DNA of 64,000 nucleotides from Saprospiraceae bacterium (GTDB taxonomy: Bacteria > Bacteroidota > Bacteroidia > Chitinophagales > Saprospiraceae): contig JAJTER010000005.1 of NCBI GenBank assembly GCA_021299835.1, positions 1-64,000 on the forward strand. Direction: 5' to 3'. The notes under the pieces are model-generated. The model ran no database searches. It saw nothing but the letters and a program-made list of their open reading frames with translations, and was not told the DNA's origin. Below are positions 27,717 to 36,824 of this stretch, piece by piece. The number at the start of each line of letters is the position of its first letter. Within the stretch, counting starts at the first letter, position 1. The position numbers were made by a program, and so were the translations under genes.

Positions 27717-28921
27717 GTAAAAAAAAGGTCGTTTTAGCCTATAGTGGTGGTTTGGATACTTCTTTCTGTATTCCATGGCTAACAAGAGAAAATAATTGTG
27801 AGGTGCATGCCATTACAGTCAATACCGGCGGATTTACCGCCGATGACGCTGTTCGCTTAGAAGAGAGAGCTTTTCAGTTGGGGGCAGCTTCGTTTAAGAT
27901 AGTAGATGCTCAGCAGGATTTTTATTATCAATGTATTCGATATCTCGTTTTTGGAAATGTATTGAGAAATAATACTTATCCGCTGTCAGTAAGTGCTGAA
28001 AGAATGTTTCAAGCCATTGAAACAGCAAAATATGCCACTGAAATAAACGCTCAGGCGGTCGCTCATGGTTCAACAGGCGCCGGAAATGATCAGGTGCGCT
28101 TTGATATTGCCTTTCAAATTCTGGGTCATGATCTTGAAATCATTACGCCCATTAGGGATATGAAATTGGCAAGGCAAACCGAAATTGATAAATTAATTGC
28201 CTGGGGTTTTAATTGGAATTGGGAAAAGGCCAAATACTCCGTTAATAAAGGTCTCTGGGGTACCAGTGTCGGTGGGGTCGAAACACTAACCTCTCATAAG
28301 GGCTTACCCGAGGAGGCTTATCCCTCTCCGCTAACCGCTTCCAATCCTGTTACTGTCACCTTGCAATTTGCTAAAGGTGAATTGGTTGGCGTCGATGGTA
28401 AGGTTTTTGACGCTCCTCTCGAAGCTATTCATGCCCTGCAAATCATCGCAGAACCTTTTGCTATCGGAAGGGATATTCACGTCGGTGATACCATCATTGG
28501 TATAAAAGGTCGCGTTGGCTTTGAAGCAGCCGCTCCACTTATCATTTTGAAAAGTCATCACCTGCTGGAAAAACATACCCTCACTAAATGGCAGCAATAC
28601 TGGAAGGAACAATTGGCAAATTGGTACGGTATGCTCCTGCATGAAGGTCAGTTTTTAGATCCCGTTATGAGAAATATTGAACACTTCCTCGAAGATACAC
28701 AGTCCCATGTTTCCGGTACCGTAACCCTTACTCTTTACCCTTATCGCTTCGTGCTCGAAGGCATTCATTCCGATTTTGATCTGATGAACCCTGAATTTGG
28801 ACACTATGGTGAAATGAATAAAGGTTGGTCCGGCGAAGATGTAAAGGGCTTTACCAAAATTGCAGGTAATCAGTCAAGGATTTTTTTCGAGGTGCTCTCA
28901 AAACAACAAAAGCTTTCCTAA
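27713..28921 (+). CDS. argG: Argininosuccinate synthase
   Basis: KKVVLAYSGGLDTSFCIPWL, AHGSTGAGNDQVRFD. Confidence 0.97.
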   Translation: MSKKKVVLAYSGGLDTSFCIPWLTRENNCEVHAITVNTGGFTADDAVRLEERAFQLGAASFKIVDAQQDFYYQCIRYLVFGNVLRNNTYPLSVSAERMFQAIETAKYATEINAQAVAHGSTGAGNDQVRFDIAFQILGHDLEIITPIRDMKLARQTEIDKLIAWGFNWNWEKAKYSVNKGLWGTSVGGVETLTSHKGLPEEAYPSPLTASNPVTVTLQFAKGELVGVDGKVFDAPLEAIHALQIIAEPFAIGRDIHVGDTIIGIKGRVGFEAAAPLIILKSHHLLEKHTLTKWQQYWKEQLANWYGMLLHEGQFLDPVMRNIEHFLEDTQSHVSGTVTLTLYPYRFVLEGIHSDFDLMNPEFGHYGEMNKGWSGEDVKGFTKIAGNQSRIFFEVLSKQQKLS

Positions 28922-28924
28922 ATT

Positions 28925-29881
28925 ATGATTAAAGTTGGTGTTATTGGTGCAGGCGGTTATACAGGTGGTGAGTTGTTGCGATTGCTCGCTTTTCATCCTA
29001 AAGTGGTCATTGCCTTTGCACAAAGTAATTCCCAGTCAGGTAAATCAGTAGCTTCCGTTCATGACGATCTCTTTCAACTGAAAGACCTGTATTTTTTATC
29101 CAATCCCCCGCTATTGGCCGACGTCATTTTCTTATGCATGGGGCATGGCAAATCGTCCATATTTATGAAGGAAAATGTGATTCCCAATGGCGTAAAATGT
29201 ATCGATTTGGGAAATGATTTCAGATTGGATTCCTCTTTTATTTACGGTTTACCAGAGCTGAATCATGAACATATTAGAACGGCTGAAAGAATCGCTAATC
29301 CCGGTTGTTTTGCCTCCGCTATTCAACTCGCTTTACTGCCTTTTGCTGAAAATCATCTCCTGAATAATTCCATACATATTCATGCCATTACTGGCTCTAC
29401 CGGTGCCGGTCAGGCGCTCAGTGATACCACCCATTTTAGTTGGCGTTCTTCAAATATTTCGGTTTATAAGGCCTTCGATCATCAACATATTCCAGAAATA
29501 GTAAGAAGCCTCAGGCAATTACAACCCGATTTTAATCAGGATCTGCATTTTATTCCCATGAGAGGTGATTTTACCAGAGGTATACTCGCTTCTATTTACT
29601 TCGAATCAGATGTATCGCAAGCAGATTTGAATGATCTGTTTTCCTCCTATTATAAAAACCAACCCTTCACAAAGGTTACTGATCTTAATCCTCACCTAAA
29701 AATGGTCGTTAACACCAATAATTGTGTGGTTCAGGTAAAAAAACAAGGTAAATGTGTTCATATTATCTCCGTTCTTGATAATTTACTCAAAGGTGCCTCA
29801 GGCCAGGCAGTGCAAAATATGAATCTTATGTTCGGTTATCCTGAAAATGAAGGCCTGAACCTTAAATCTACCGCCTTTTAA
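28925..29881 (+). CDS. argC: N-acyl-gamma-glutamyl-phosphate reductase
   Basis: VGVIGAGGYTGGELLRLL, IANPGCFASAIQLALLP. Confidence 0.95.
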   Translation: MIKVGVIGAGGYTGGELLRLLAFHPKVVIAFAQSNSQSGKSVASVHDDLFQLKDLYFLSNPPLLADVIFLCMGHGKSSIFMKENVIPNGVKCIDLGNDFRLDSSFIYGLPELNHEHIRTAERIANPGCFASAIQLALLPFAENHLLNNSIHIHAITGSTGAGQALSDTTHFSWRSSNISVYKAFDHQHIPEIVRSLRQLQPDFNQDLHFIPMRGDFTRGILASIYFESDVSQADLNDLFSSYYKNQPFTKVTDLNPHLKMVVNTNNCVVQVKKQGKCVHIISVLDNLLKGASGQAVQNMNLMFGYPENEGLNLKSTAF

Positions 29882-29899
29882 ATCCTTTAATTTTTTGAT

Positions 29900-31057
29900 A
29901 TGAAATTATTCGATGTTTATCCTCTCTATGATATTTGCCCGGTAAAAGGTCTTGGATCTTATGTTTGGGATGAAAAAGGAACTAAATATCTCGATTTCTA
30001 TGGCGGTCATGCCGTCATTTCTATCGGTCATTCCCATCCGCATTATATCTCAAAAATTGCCGAACAACTCAATGCCATTGCTTTTTATTCGAATTCTATC
30101 CTAAATCCTTTGCAAAATGAGTTGGCTGAGCTCCTGGGCGATATAAGTGGATGCCACGATTATCATCTGTTTTTATGTAATTCTGGCGCCGAGGCGAATG
30201 AAAATGCTCTGAAAATGGCCTCTTTCGAAAATGGAAGAAAAAAAATCGTCGCTTTTAAAAAGGCTTTCCATGGCAGAACGTCTGCAGCTGTAAATGTAAC
30301 GGATAGTAAAGGTATTCAGGCACCTATAAACAGTACCTTTGAGGTGGTTTATCTGCCGTTAAATGATTTTGACGCGATCGACAATGCGTTTTTAGATAAT
30401 GATGTCGCCGCCGTTATCATCGAGGGCATTCAAGGGATTGGCGGAATTCATATTCCTGACGTCGCTTTCTTACAAAAAATATCAACGCTTTGTCAGGCTT
30501 CAAATACTATACTTATCCTCGATGAAATACAATCGGGTTATGGTAGAAGTGGTTCTTTCTTCGCTTTCCAAAAATCGGGTATTCAACCCGATATCATAAG
30601 TATGGCAAAAGGCATGGGAAATGGTTTTCCTATCGGAGGTATATTGTTACACCCCCGTTTTAAAGCAAAACATGGCCTTTTAGGCACTACCTTTGGTGGA
30701 AGCCACCTGGCTTGCGCCGCTGGGATTGCTGTTCTTGAAGTTATTCGCGATGAACAATTGATGGAAAATGCAGCCGTTTCTGGTCAGTTATTATTAAACG
30801 AATTGAAGAATAGTGCGCTACCCGGTGTTGTTGAGGTGCGTGGTGAGGGTCTCATGATTGGTATCGAATTCGATTATAATACCGCGGCGCTAAGGAAGAA
30901 ATTACTGATGGAAAATCATATTTTTACAGGATCTTCCTCTGACCCGAATACCATACGACTTCTGCCTTCTTTGTCGGTTGGCGAAAATGAAATAGATCAA
31001 TTATTAGACGGATTTAAATCTGTTTTGTATTCTGCCCCCCAATCTGTTCCCGTATGA
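29900..31057 (+). CDS. argD: Acylornithine aminotransferase (class III)
   Basis: YLDFYGGHAVISIGHSHP, LILDEIQSGYGRSGSFFAFQ, SMAKGMGNGFPIGG. Confidence 0.92.
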   Translation: MKLFDVYPLYDICPVKGLGSYVWDEKGTKYLDFYGGHAVISIGHSHPHYISKIAEQLNAIAFYSNSILNPLQNELAELLGDISGCHDYHLFLCNSGAEANENALKMASFENGRKKIVAFKKAFHGRTSAAVNVTDSKGIQAPINSTFEVVYLPLNDFDAIDNAFLDNDVAAVIIEGIQGIGGIHIPDVAFLQKISTLCQASNTILILDEIQSGYGRSGSFFAFQKSGIQPDIISMAKGMGNGFPIGGILLHPRFKAKHGLLGTTFGGSHLACAAGIAVLEVIRDEQLMENAAVSGQLLLNELKNSALPGVVEVRGEGLMIGIEFDYNTAALRKKLLMENHIFTGSSSDPNTIRLLPSLSVGENEIDQLLDGFKSVLYSAPQSVPV

Positions 31058-31995
31058 AGTCATTTATAGCCGCACCAGAGGTCAACGAAATTATTCGATT
31101 ATTGGCTTTGGCAAAAGATATCAAGGGATCACCTGAAAACTATAGACAATTCGGAGTCAATAAAACACTGGTCCTCCTTTTTTTTAATCCCAGTTTGAGA
31201 ACCCGCCTTAGTACAGAAAAAGCTGGCCTTAATCTTGGCATGCAGGTGATTAGCATGAATGCCGACAATGGATGGAAAATTGAGTTCGAGGAAGGTGCTA
31301 TTATGGACGGAAACAGTGCAGAACATGTAAAAGAAGCCGCTGCTGTCGTAAGTCAGTACGCATCTGTCATTGGCATTCGCAGTTTTCCTTCCCTGGTTCA
31401 ACGCGATAAAGATTATCAGGAGGAAGTGATTTCTGCCTTCGTAAAATATGCAACGGTTCCTGTAGTTAGTTTGGAATCAGCTACCCGTCATCCCCTTCAG
31501 TCGTTTGCCGATTTGCTAACGATAGAGGAATTTAAACAAAAAGACAGGCCTAAGGTAGTCCTTTCCTGGGCTCCCCATCCCCGCGCTTTGCCGCAGGCCG
31601 TTCCCAATTCTTTTGTGGAATGGATGAACCGCGCAAACGTAGATTTAGTCGTCACCCATCCTGAAGGGTATCATCTTTCACCCGATTTTATGGGCGATGC
31701 TTATGTTACGACTAACCAAAATGAGGCCTTCGATGGTGCCAATTTTATTTATGCAAAAAACTGGTCCTCATTTGAAAACTATGGCGCTATTCTGTCAAAA
31801 GATCCTTCTTGGACCATCACTGCCGAAAAAATGGCTCTCACTTCTAAGGCAAAATTTATGCACTGCCTTCCCGTTAGAAGAAATGTTATCGTCGCCGACG
31901 AAGTAATCGATGGTCCCGATTCCATCGTTATCGCTCAGGCAAATAATAGAACCTGGGCTGCACAAGCCGTTTTATACGATTTATTAAAAGGTTAA
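31054..31995 (+). CDS. argF': N-acyl(acetyl/succinyl)ornithine carbamoyltransferase
   Basis: FFNPSLRTRLSTEKAG, ATRHPLQSFADL, FMHCLPVRRNVIVADEVID. Confidence 0.9.
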   Translation: MKSFIAAPEVNEIIRLLALAKDIKGSPENYRQFGVNKTLVLLFFNPSLRTRLSTEKAGLNLGMQVISMNADNGWKIEFEEGAIMDGNSAEHVKEAAAVVSQYASVIGIRSFPSLVQRDKDYQEEVISAFVKYATVPVVSLESATRHPLQSFADLLTIEEFKQKDRPKVVLSWAPHPRALPQAVPNSFVEWMNRANVDLVVTHPEGYHLSPDFMGDAYVTTNQNEAFDGANFIYAKNWSSFENYGAILSKDPSWTITAEKMALTSKAKFMHCLPVRRNVIVADEVIDGPDSIVIAQANNRTWAAQAVLYDLLKG

Positions 31996-32007
31996 ACCTC
32001 TTGCCCA

Positions 32008-32781
32008 ATGAAGGAAGTGCTCCATATTCTTAAAATAGGTGGTAATGTATTAAGCAATGACCTTGTCCTGGCCTCGGTTTTAAGCGCATTTTCAGAAAAA
32101 GAGGGAAGAAAAATAATCGTTCACGGAGGAGGCAAAAAAGCAACCGTTCTTGCTGAAAAATTGGGTATTCCCTCCGTTTTTGTTGACGGAAGACGAATTA
32201 CTGATACCGATTCCCTGGAAATTGCCGTGATGACTTATGCAGGATGGTATAATAAAAAAATAGTGGCACATTGTCATTCGATAGGTTTATCCGCGCTCGG
32301 ATTATCCGGGGCAGATGCCAATGCCATTCTTTCGGTAAAGCGACCCGTAAAAGAGGTAGATTTTGGTTGGGTAGGGGATCCGGTAATGGTAAATGTTCAA
32401 ACCTTGTCCCATTTCATGAATATTGATTTGATCCTGGTCTTTTGTGCCGTTACGCACGATGGTAAAGGGCAATTGCTAAATACCAACGCAGATACCATCG
32501 CTTCTACCCTGGCTACCGCTCTTTCCAATATCTATTCGGTAAACCTCACCTATTGTCTGGAATTACCTGGCGTCCTTAAAGATGTTTCTGACCCTAATAC
32601 CGTCATCTCCTCTCTTAATCGTTCCGCTTTCATCGAGGGACGGGAAAAGGGCTATTTTCATGCTGGAATGATTCCAAAATTGGAAAATGCCTTCAATGCC
32701 ATTGAAAATGGTGTGACAAAGGTCGTTATTTGTGGTCCTGATTCTTTTCTTACCAACGGCGGTACTCATATTTGTAAATAA
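32008..32781 (+). CDS. argB: Acetylglutamate kinase-family enzyme
   Basis: IVHGGGKKATVLAEKLGI, NTNADTIASTLATAL, GMIPKLENAFNAIENGV. Confidence 0.93.
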   Translation: MKEVLHILKIGGNVLSNDLVLASVLSAFSEKEGRKIIVHGGGKKATVLAEKLGIPSVFVDGRRITDTDSLEIAVMTYAGWYNKKIVAHCHSIGLSALGLSGADANAILSVKRPVKEVDFGWVGDPVMVNVQTLSHFMNIDLILVFCAVTHDGKGQLLNTNADTIASTLATALSNIYSVNLTYCLELPGVLKDVSDPNTVISSLNRSAFIEGREKGYFHAGMIPKLENAFNAIENGVTKVVICGPDSFLTNGGTHICK

Positions 32782-33860
32782 TGAATAGCTCCAAGGCTGA
32801 TTTGCTTGAAAATGCAGTAAAATGGTTGTCGGAAATCATTCAAATTCCCTCCTTTTCAAAAGAGGAAGATCAGACCGCTCAATGGTTTTTTGATTGCCTT
32901 GAAAATCAGGGAGCTAAGCCATTTCGTTCAGGGAATAATGTTTGGGCTATTTCATCGGTTTGGGACCCAAATAAACCTACGCTCCTACTCAATTCTCATC
33001 ATGATACCGTTAAACCTGTGTCCGGCTGGACTTTTTCTCCCTTTGAAGCAACGAGGGTTGATGATAATATTTTTGGATTAGGTAGTAATGACGCGGGCGC
33101 TTCACTGATATGCCTGCTTTGCACTTTCCTGCAGTTGAGGACTTCAGAACAGTTAGAGGTTAATCTCGTTTTTGCAGCCACGGCGGAAGAAGAAATTTCA
33201 GGAAGTGGGGGCATCGCCTCTATTTTACCCCTGCTACCTCCCATCAACATGGCCATCGTGGGGGAACCCACTACTATGCAGTTGGCCGTGGCAGAAAAAG
33301 GCCTCATGGTGGTCGATGCAATGTCAAAAGGAATATCTGGACATGCAGCAAGAAATGAAGGGGTCAATGCCATCTATGAAGCGATGAAGGATATTGAATC
33401 TATTCGTTCTTTCGCTTTCCCTAAAATTTCTGCCTTCTTAGGGCCCGTTAAATTGTCCGTTACCCAAATAAATGCTGGTACCCAACATAATGTGGTGCCT
33501 GACCAATGTTCTTTTGTCATAGATATTCGAACGAACGAACTTTATACAAATGAGGAGGTATTTGAAATACTGAAACATCAAGTGAAAGCAGATTTGAAGG
33601 CACGTTCCTTCAGACTCAAATCTTCCGGCATTTCCTTAGATCATCCTTTGGTATTGTCTGGGCTGCATTTAAACTTGATTCCTTTTGGATCACCAACCCT
33701 TTCCGACCAGGCTTTGATGACTTTTCCGTCTTTAAAACTGGGCGTAGGTGATTCAGCCCGATCTCATACGGCCGATGAGTTTATTAAAATAAATGAAATA
33801 GAGAATGGCCTCTCTCTTTATCATGCCATCATTACCGGCATTCATATACCTAAAAACTGA
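32781..33860 (+). CDS. argE: M20-family N-acylornithine deacylase
   Basis: LLLNSHHDTVKPVSGWTFSPF, AATAEEEISGSGG, start overlaps the argB stop. Confidence 0.9.
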   Translation: MNSSKADLLENAVKWLSEIIQIPSFSKEEDQTAQWFFDCLENQGAKPFRSGNNVWAISSVWDPNKPTLLLNSHHDTVKPVSGWTFSPFEATRVDDNIFGLGSNDAGASLICLLCTFLQLRTSEQLEVNLVFAATAEEEISGSGGIASILPLLPPINMAIVGEPTTMQLAVAEKGLMVVDAMSKGISGHAARNEGVNAIYEAMKDIESIRSFAFPKISAFLGPVKLSVTQINAGTQHNVVPDQCSFVIDIRTNELYTNEEVFEILKHQVKADLKARSFRLKSSGISLDHPLVLSGLHLNLIPFGSPTLSDQALMTFPSLKLGVGDSARSHTADEFIKINEIENGLSLYHAIITGIHIPKN

Positions 33861-33863
33861 AGG

Positions 33864-35201
33864 ATGAAACTTTGGGAAAAAGACTTCTTAGTTCAACCGC
33901 AAATTGATGCCTTTACCGTAGGAAAGGATAGAGAGATGGATCTGCTTTTGGCAAAATATGACGTTCTTGGCTCTTTAGCTCACATCCAGATGCTGGAATC
34001 TATTCAGCTGATTTCAAAAAATGAATTGGAGGTACTCTCCGCGTCATTGAAAAATATTTATCAGGACATTGAGAAGGGGCTCTTCAAAATGGATGACGAC
34101 GTAGAGGATGTCCATTCTCAAATTGAGTTGTTGCTCACTAAATCTTTGGGCGATATTGGAAAAAAAATACACAGTGGCAGATCAAGGAACGATCAGGTAC
34201 TGGTGGATTTAAGACTTTTCTTTCGCGCTGAATTACAAGAAATAGTGCGTCTGATGGAACTCATTTTTCATGGATTTCAAGAGCAAAGCGAACAACATAA
34301 GGATGTACTAATGCCTGGTTATACCCATTTTCAGGTAGCTATGGTATCTTCTTTTGGTCTTTGGTTTGGAGCTTATGCTGAATCGTTAACTGAAGATTTG
34401 TCTTTACTGGAAAGTGTTTTTAATATCGTCAACCATAATCCCCTTGGTTCTGCCGCAGGATATGGTTCTTCCTTTCCCCTGAACAGAAAAATGACAACGG
34501 AATTGCTGGGTTTTGAAGACCTTAGCTATAATGTGATTCATGCCCAGATGGGAAGAGGTAAATCGGAATTATTTATAGCCTTTGCATTGGCTTCTCTCGC
34601 CACTACCTTAGGTAAATTTTCAATGGATGTCGTGCTTTATTCAAGCCAAAATTATCATTTTCTTACCCTTCCAAAAGAATATACCACAGGCTCAAGTATT
34701 ATGCCGCACAAAAAAAATCCAGACGTATTTGAATTGTTAAGAGGTAAATGTAATCTTTTACAGGCATTGCCGGGGCAAGTTAGCCTGTTGATTAATAATC
34801 TTCCCGCTGGCTATCACCGGGATTTTCAATTATTAAAGGAGGTTATTTTTCCTGCTATTCATAACATGAAGGAATGCCTGGAAATGATTGCTTTTGTTTT
34901 GCCAAAGTTGAAAATTCACGATAATCTAATGGATGATCCTAAATATGCTTATCTATTTACAGTTGAAAAAGTTAATGAGCTCGTTTTAGAGGGGGTTCCA
35001 TTTAGAGATGCCTATAAACAGGTAGGTGAAATGGTGGAGAAAAATGAGTTTGTGCCAGGGAATAAAATTTCTCATGTTCATGAAGGTTCAATCGGACAAC
35101 TTTGTAATAAAGAGATTTTTCAGAAATGGAAGATGATTAAAGATAGATTTCCATTTGGAAAAATCGAAGAAAAGTGTAGCGTCCTTACACGTATTCGCTA
35201 A
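33864..35201 (+). CDS. argH: Argininosuccinate lyase
   Basis: KIHSGRSRNDQVLVDLRLF, TTGSSIMPHKKNPDVFEL. Confidence 0.97.
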   Translation: MKLWEKDFLVQPQIDAFTVGKDREMDLLLAKYDVLGSLAHIQMLESIQLISKNELEVLSASLKNIYQDIEKGLFKMDDDVEDVHSQIELLLTKSLGDIGKKIHSGRSRNDQVLVDLRLFFRAELQEIVRLMELIFHGFQEQSEQHKDVLMPGYTHFQVAMVSSFGLWFGAYAESLTEDLSLLESVFNIVNHNPLGSAAGYGSSFPLNRKMTTELLGFEDLSYNVIHAQMGRGKSELFIAFALASLATTLGKFSMDVVLYSSQNYHFLTLPKEYTTGSSIMPHKKNPDVFELLRGKCNLLQALPGQVSLLINNLPAGYHRDFQLLKEVIFPAIHNMKECLEMIAFVLPKLKIHDNLMDDPKYAYLFTVEKVNELVLEGVPFRDAYKQVGEMVEKNEFVPGNKISHVHEGSIGQLCNKEIFQKWKMIKDRFPFGKIEEKCSVLTRIR

Positions 35202-35219
35202 TTTTTAAATCATATCATT

Positions 35220-35624
35220 ATGCAAAAATCGTGGACTGAAAAACTCAATGTGAAGAAGGAACCTAAAGTGGTGAAGCTTCAGGAAGCATTTTCTGATATT
35301 CCCGCCGATAGCCTGATGTTGGTCGCTACACCTAAATTGGTGGACGATTATATGAAACAAGTGCCTAAAGGAAATCTTGTGGATATGAAAACGCTGCGAA
35401 AAGATTTGGCATCCGATTTTCATGCCGATAATTCCTGTCCTTTAAGTACTGCAATCTTCGTTAGAGTAGCTGCTGAAGCTGCTTTCGAACAATATAAGTT
35501 GGGTAAAAACCTTTCGGAAATTACCCCTTTCTGGAGAGTTATCGCTCCTGGATCCAAAATGGCAGCAAGGTTAACCTTTGGGGAGGATTTTTTGAAAGAA
35601 CAAATAAAAGCTGAAATGGCTTAA
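35220..35624 (+). CDS. Small hypothetical protein, possibly MGMT-like fold without the PCHR motif
   Basis: CPLSTAIFVRVAAEAAFE...EITPFWRVIAPGSKMAARLTFG; conserved-looking ORF with good codon structure. Confidence 0.55.
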   Translation: MQKSWTEKLNVKKEPKVVKLQEAFSDIPADSLMLVATPKLVDDYMKQVPKGNLVDMKTLRKDLASDFHADNSCPLSTAIFVRVAAEAAFEQYKLGKNLSEITPFWRVIAPGSKMAARLTFGEDFLKEQIKAEMA

Positions 35625-35661
35625 CTTTGATATTTTTCGGTTGGAATTTTAAAATAGCTGA

Positions 35662-36783
35662 ATGATTGCCATTTATATTCATGTCCCTTTTTGCAAACAG
35701 GCTTGCCATTATTGTAATTTTCATTTTTCAACCAATCAGTCTGGGAAACCTCTTTTTGTAAAGGCGCTCATGAAGGAAATGAGTTTAAGAAAAGACGAAT
35801 TTCAAAATCAACCCGTCGCATCCGTTTATTTCGGTGGGGGAACCCCTTCCTTGTTGAATAAATCTGAGTTAGAGGAAATATTTTACCACCTGAAAACTAC
35901 TTTCGATATTTCTCCCTCGGCAGAAATCACCCTGGAAGCTAATCCAGATGATATAAATTCCAGTTTGTTACAGGTGTGGCGAAGTTTATCTATTAATAGA
36001 ATTAGTCTGGGTATTCAGTCTTTTCAACCGCATGCACTTACCTGGATGAATAGGGCGCATAATAATCAGGATGCTTTAAATGCTTTGCGTTTGATTTCAG
36101 AAGCTGGTTTCGATAATATGACGGCCGATCTCATTTATGGTGTGCCTGGCGTTTCTGACGATCAATGGATAAGTGATATTCTTGCATTGACAGATCGAAA
36201 AATACCGCATATTTCTGCCTATTGTCTGACCGTGGAAGACCAGACTGCCCTCGCTCATTTTGTAAAAAAAGGGACCTCTCCTCCCGTTCAGGAGGAACAG
36301 GCCAATAGACAGTTTGACCTGCTGATTCAATTATTAACGGAAAAAGGGTATCAACATTACGAAATTTCAAACTTTGCATTGCCGGGTATGGAGGCAAACC
36401 ACAATAGTTCCTATTGGTTAGGGCGGCATTATATGGGCCTTGGGCCTTCAGCCCATTCATATAATGGCAGCTCCAGATATTGGAATGTGGCAAATAATAA
36501 AAAATATACAGAGGCTTTAAATGCAGGAATTTTGCCTCCAAAGGAAATAGAAATACTATCGGAAACACAAAAATTTAATGAATATATCCTGACAAGGCTT
36601 AGAACACATTGGGGAGTTAATCCCAATGATATGTCAGATCCATTCAAATCTACCTTTTTAGAGGAAGTAAAAGAATTTGTACCCGATATGATTTTTGAAT
36701 CAGACGGCACTTATTTCTTAACAACGCAAGGGAAAATGTGGGCCGATCAAATATCCAGCCAATTATTTGCCTCTGAAGAATAA
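35662..36783 (+). CDS. hemW: Radical SAM protein HemW (coproporphyrinogen oxidase-like)
   Basis: YIHVPFCKQACHYCNFHFS radical SAM CxxxCxxC; VYFGGGTPSLL. Confidence 0.93.
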   Translation: MIAIYIHVPFCKQACHYCNFHFSTNQSGKPLFVKALMKEMSLRKDEFQNQPVASVYFGGGTPSLLNKSELEEIFYHLKTTFDISPSAEITLEANPDDINSSLLQVWRSLSINRISLGIQSFQPHALTWMNRAHNNQDALNALRLISEAGFDNMTADLIYGVPGVSDDQWISDILALTDRKIPHISAYCLTVEDQTALAHFVKKGTSPPVQEEQANRQFDLLIQLLTEKGYQHYEISNFALPGMEANHNSSYWLGRHYMGLGPSAHSYNGSSRYWNVANNKKYTEALNAGILPPKEIEILSETQKFNEYILTRLRTHWGVNPNDMSDPFKSTFLEEVKEFVPDMIFESDGTYFLTTQGKMWADQISSQLFASEE

Positions 36784-36785
36784 AG

Positions 36786-36819
36786 AAGCCAGGTATTTTA
36801 TGTAAATACCTGGCTTTTA
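36786..36819. terminator. Bidirectional terminator between hemW and sucA
   Basis: aagccaggtattt-tatgt-aaatacctggctt, perfect 13-bp stem between convergent genes. Confidence 0.85.
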
Positions 36820-36824
36820 TCCAT

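Noticed and set aside
32999-33373. 124-aa ORF antisense to argE
   Set aside because: Shadow ORF opposite a conserved enzyme inside the arginine operon
36131-36568. 145-aa ORF antisense to hemW
   Set aside because: Shadow ORF opposite a confident radical SAM gene, no promoter or family evidence
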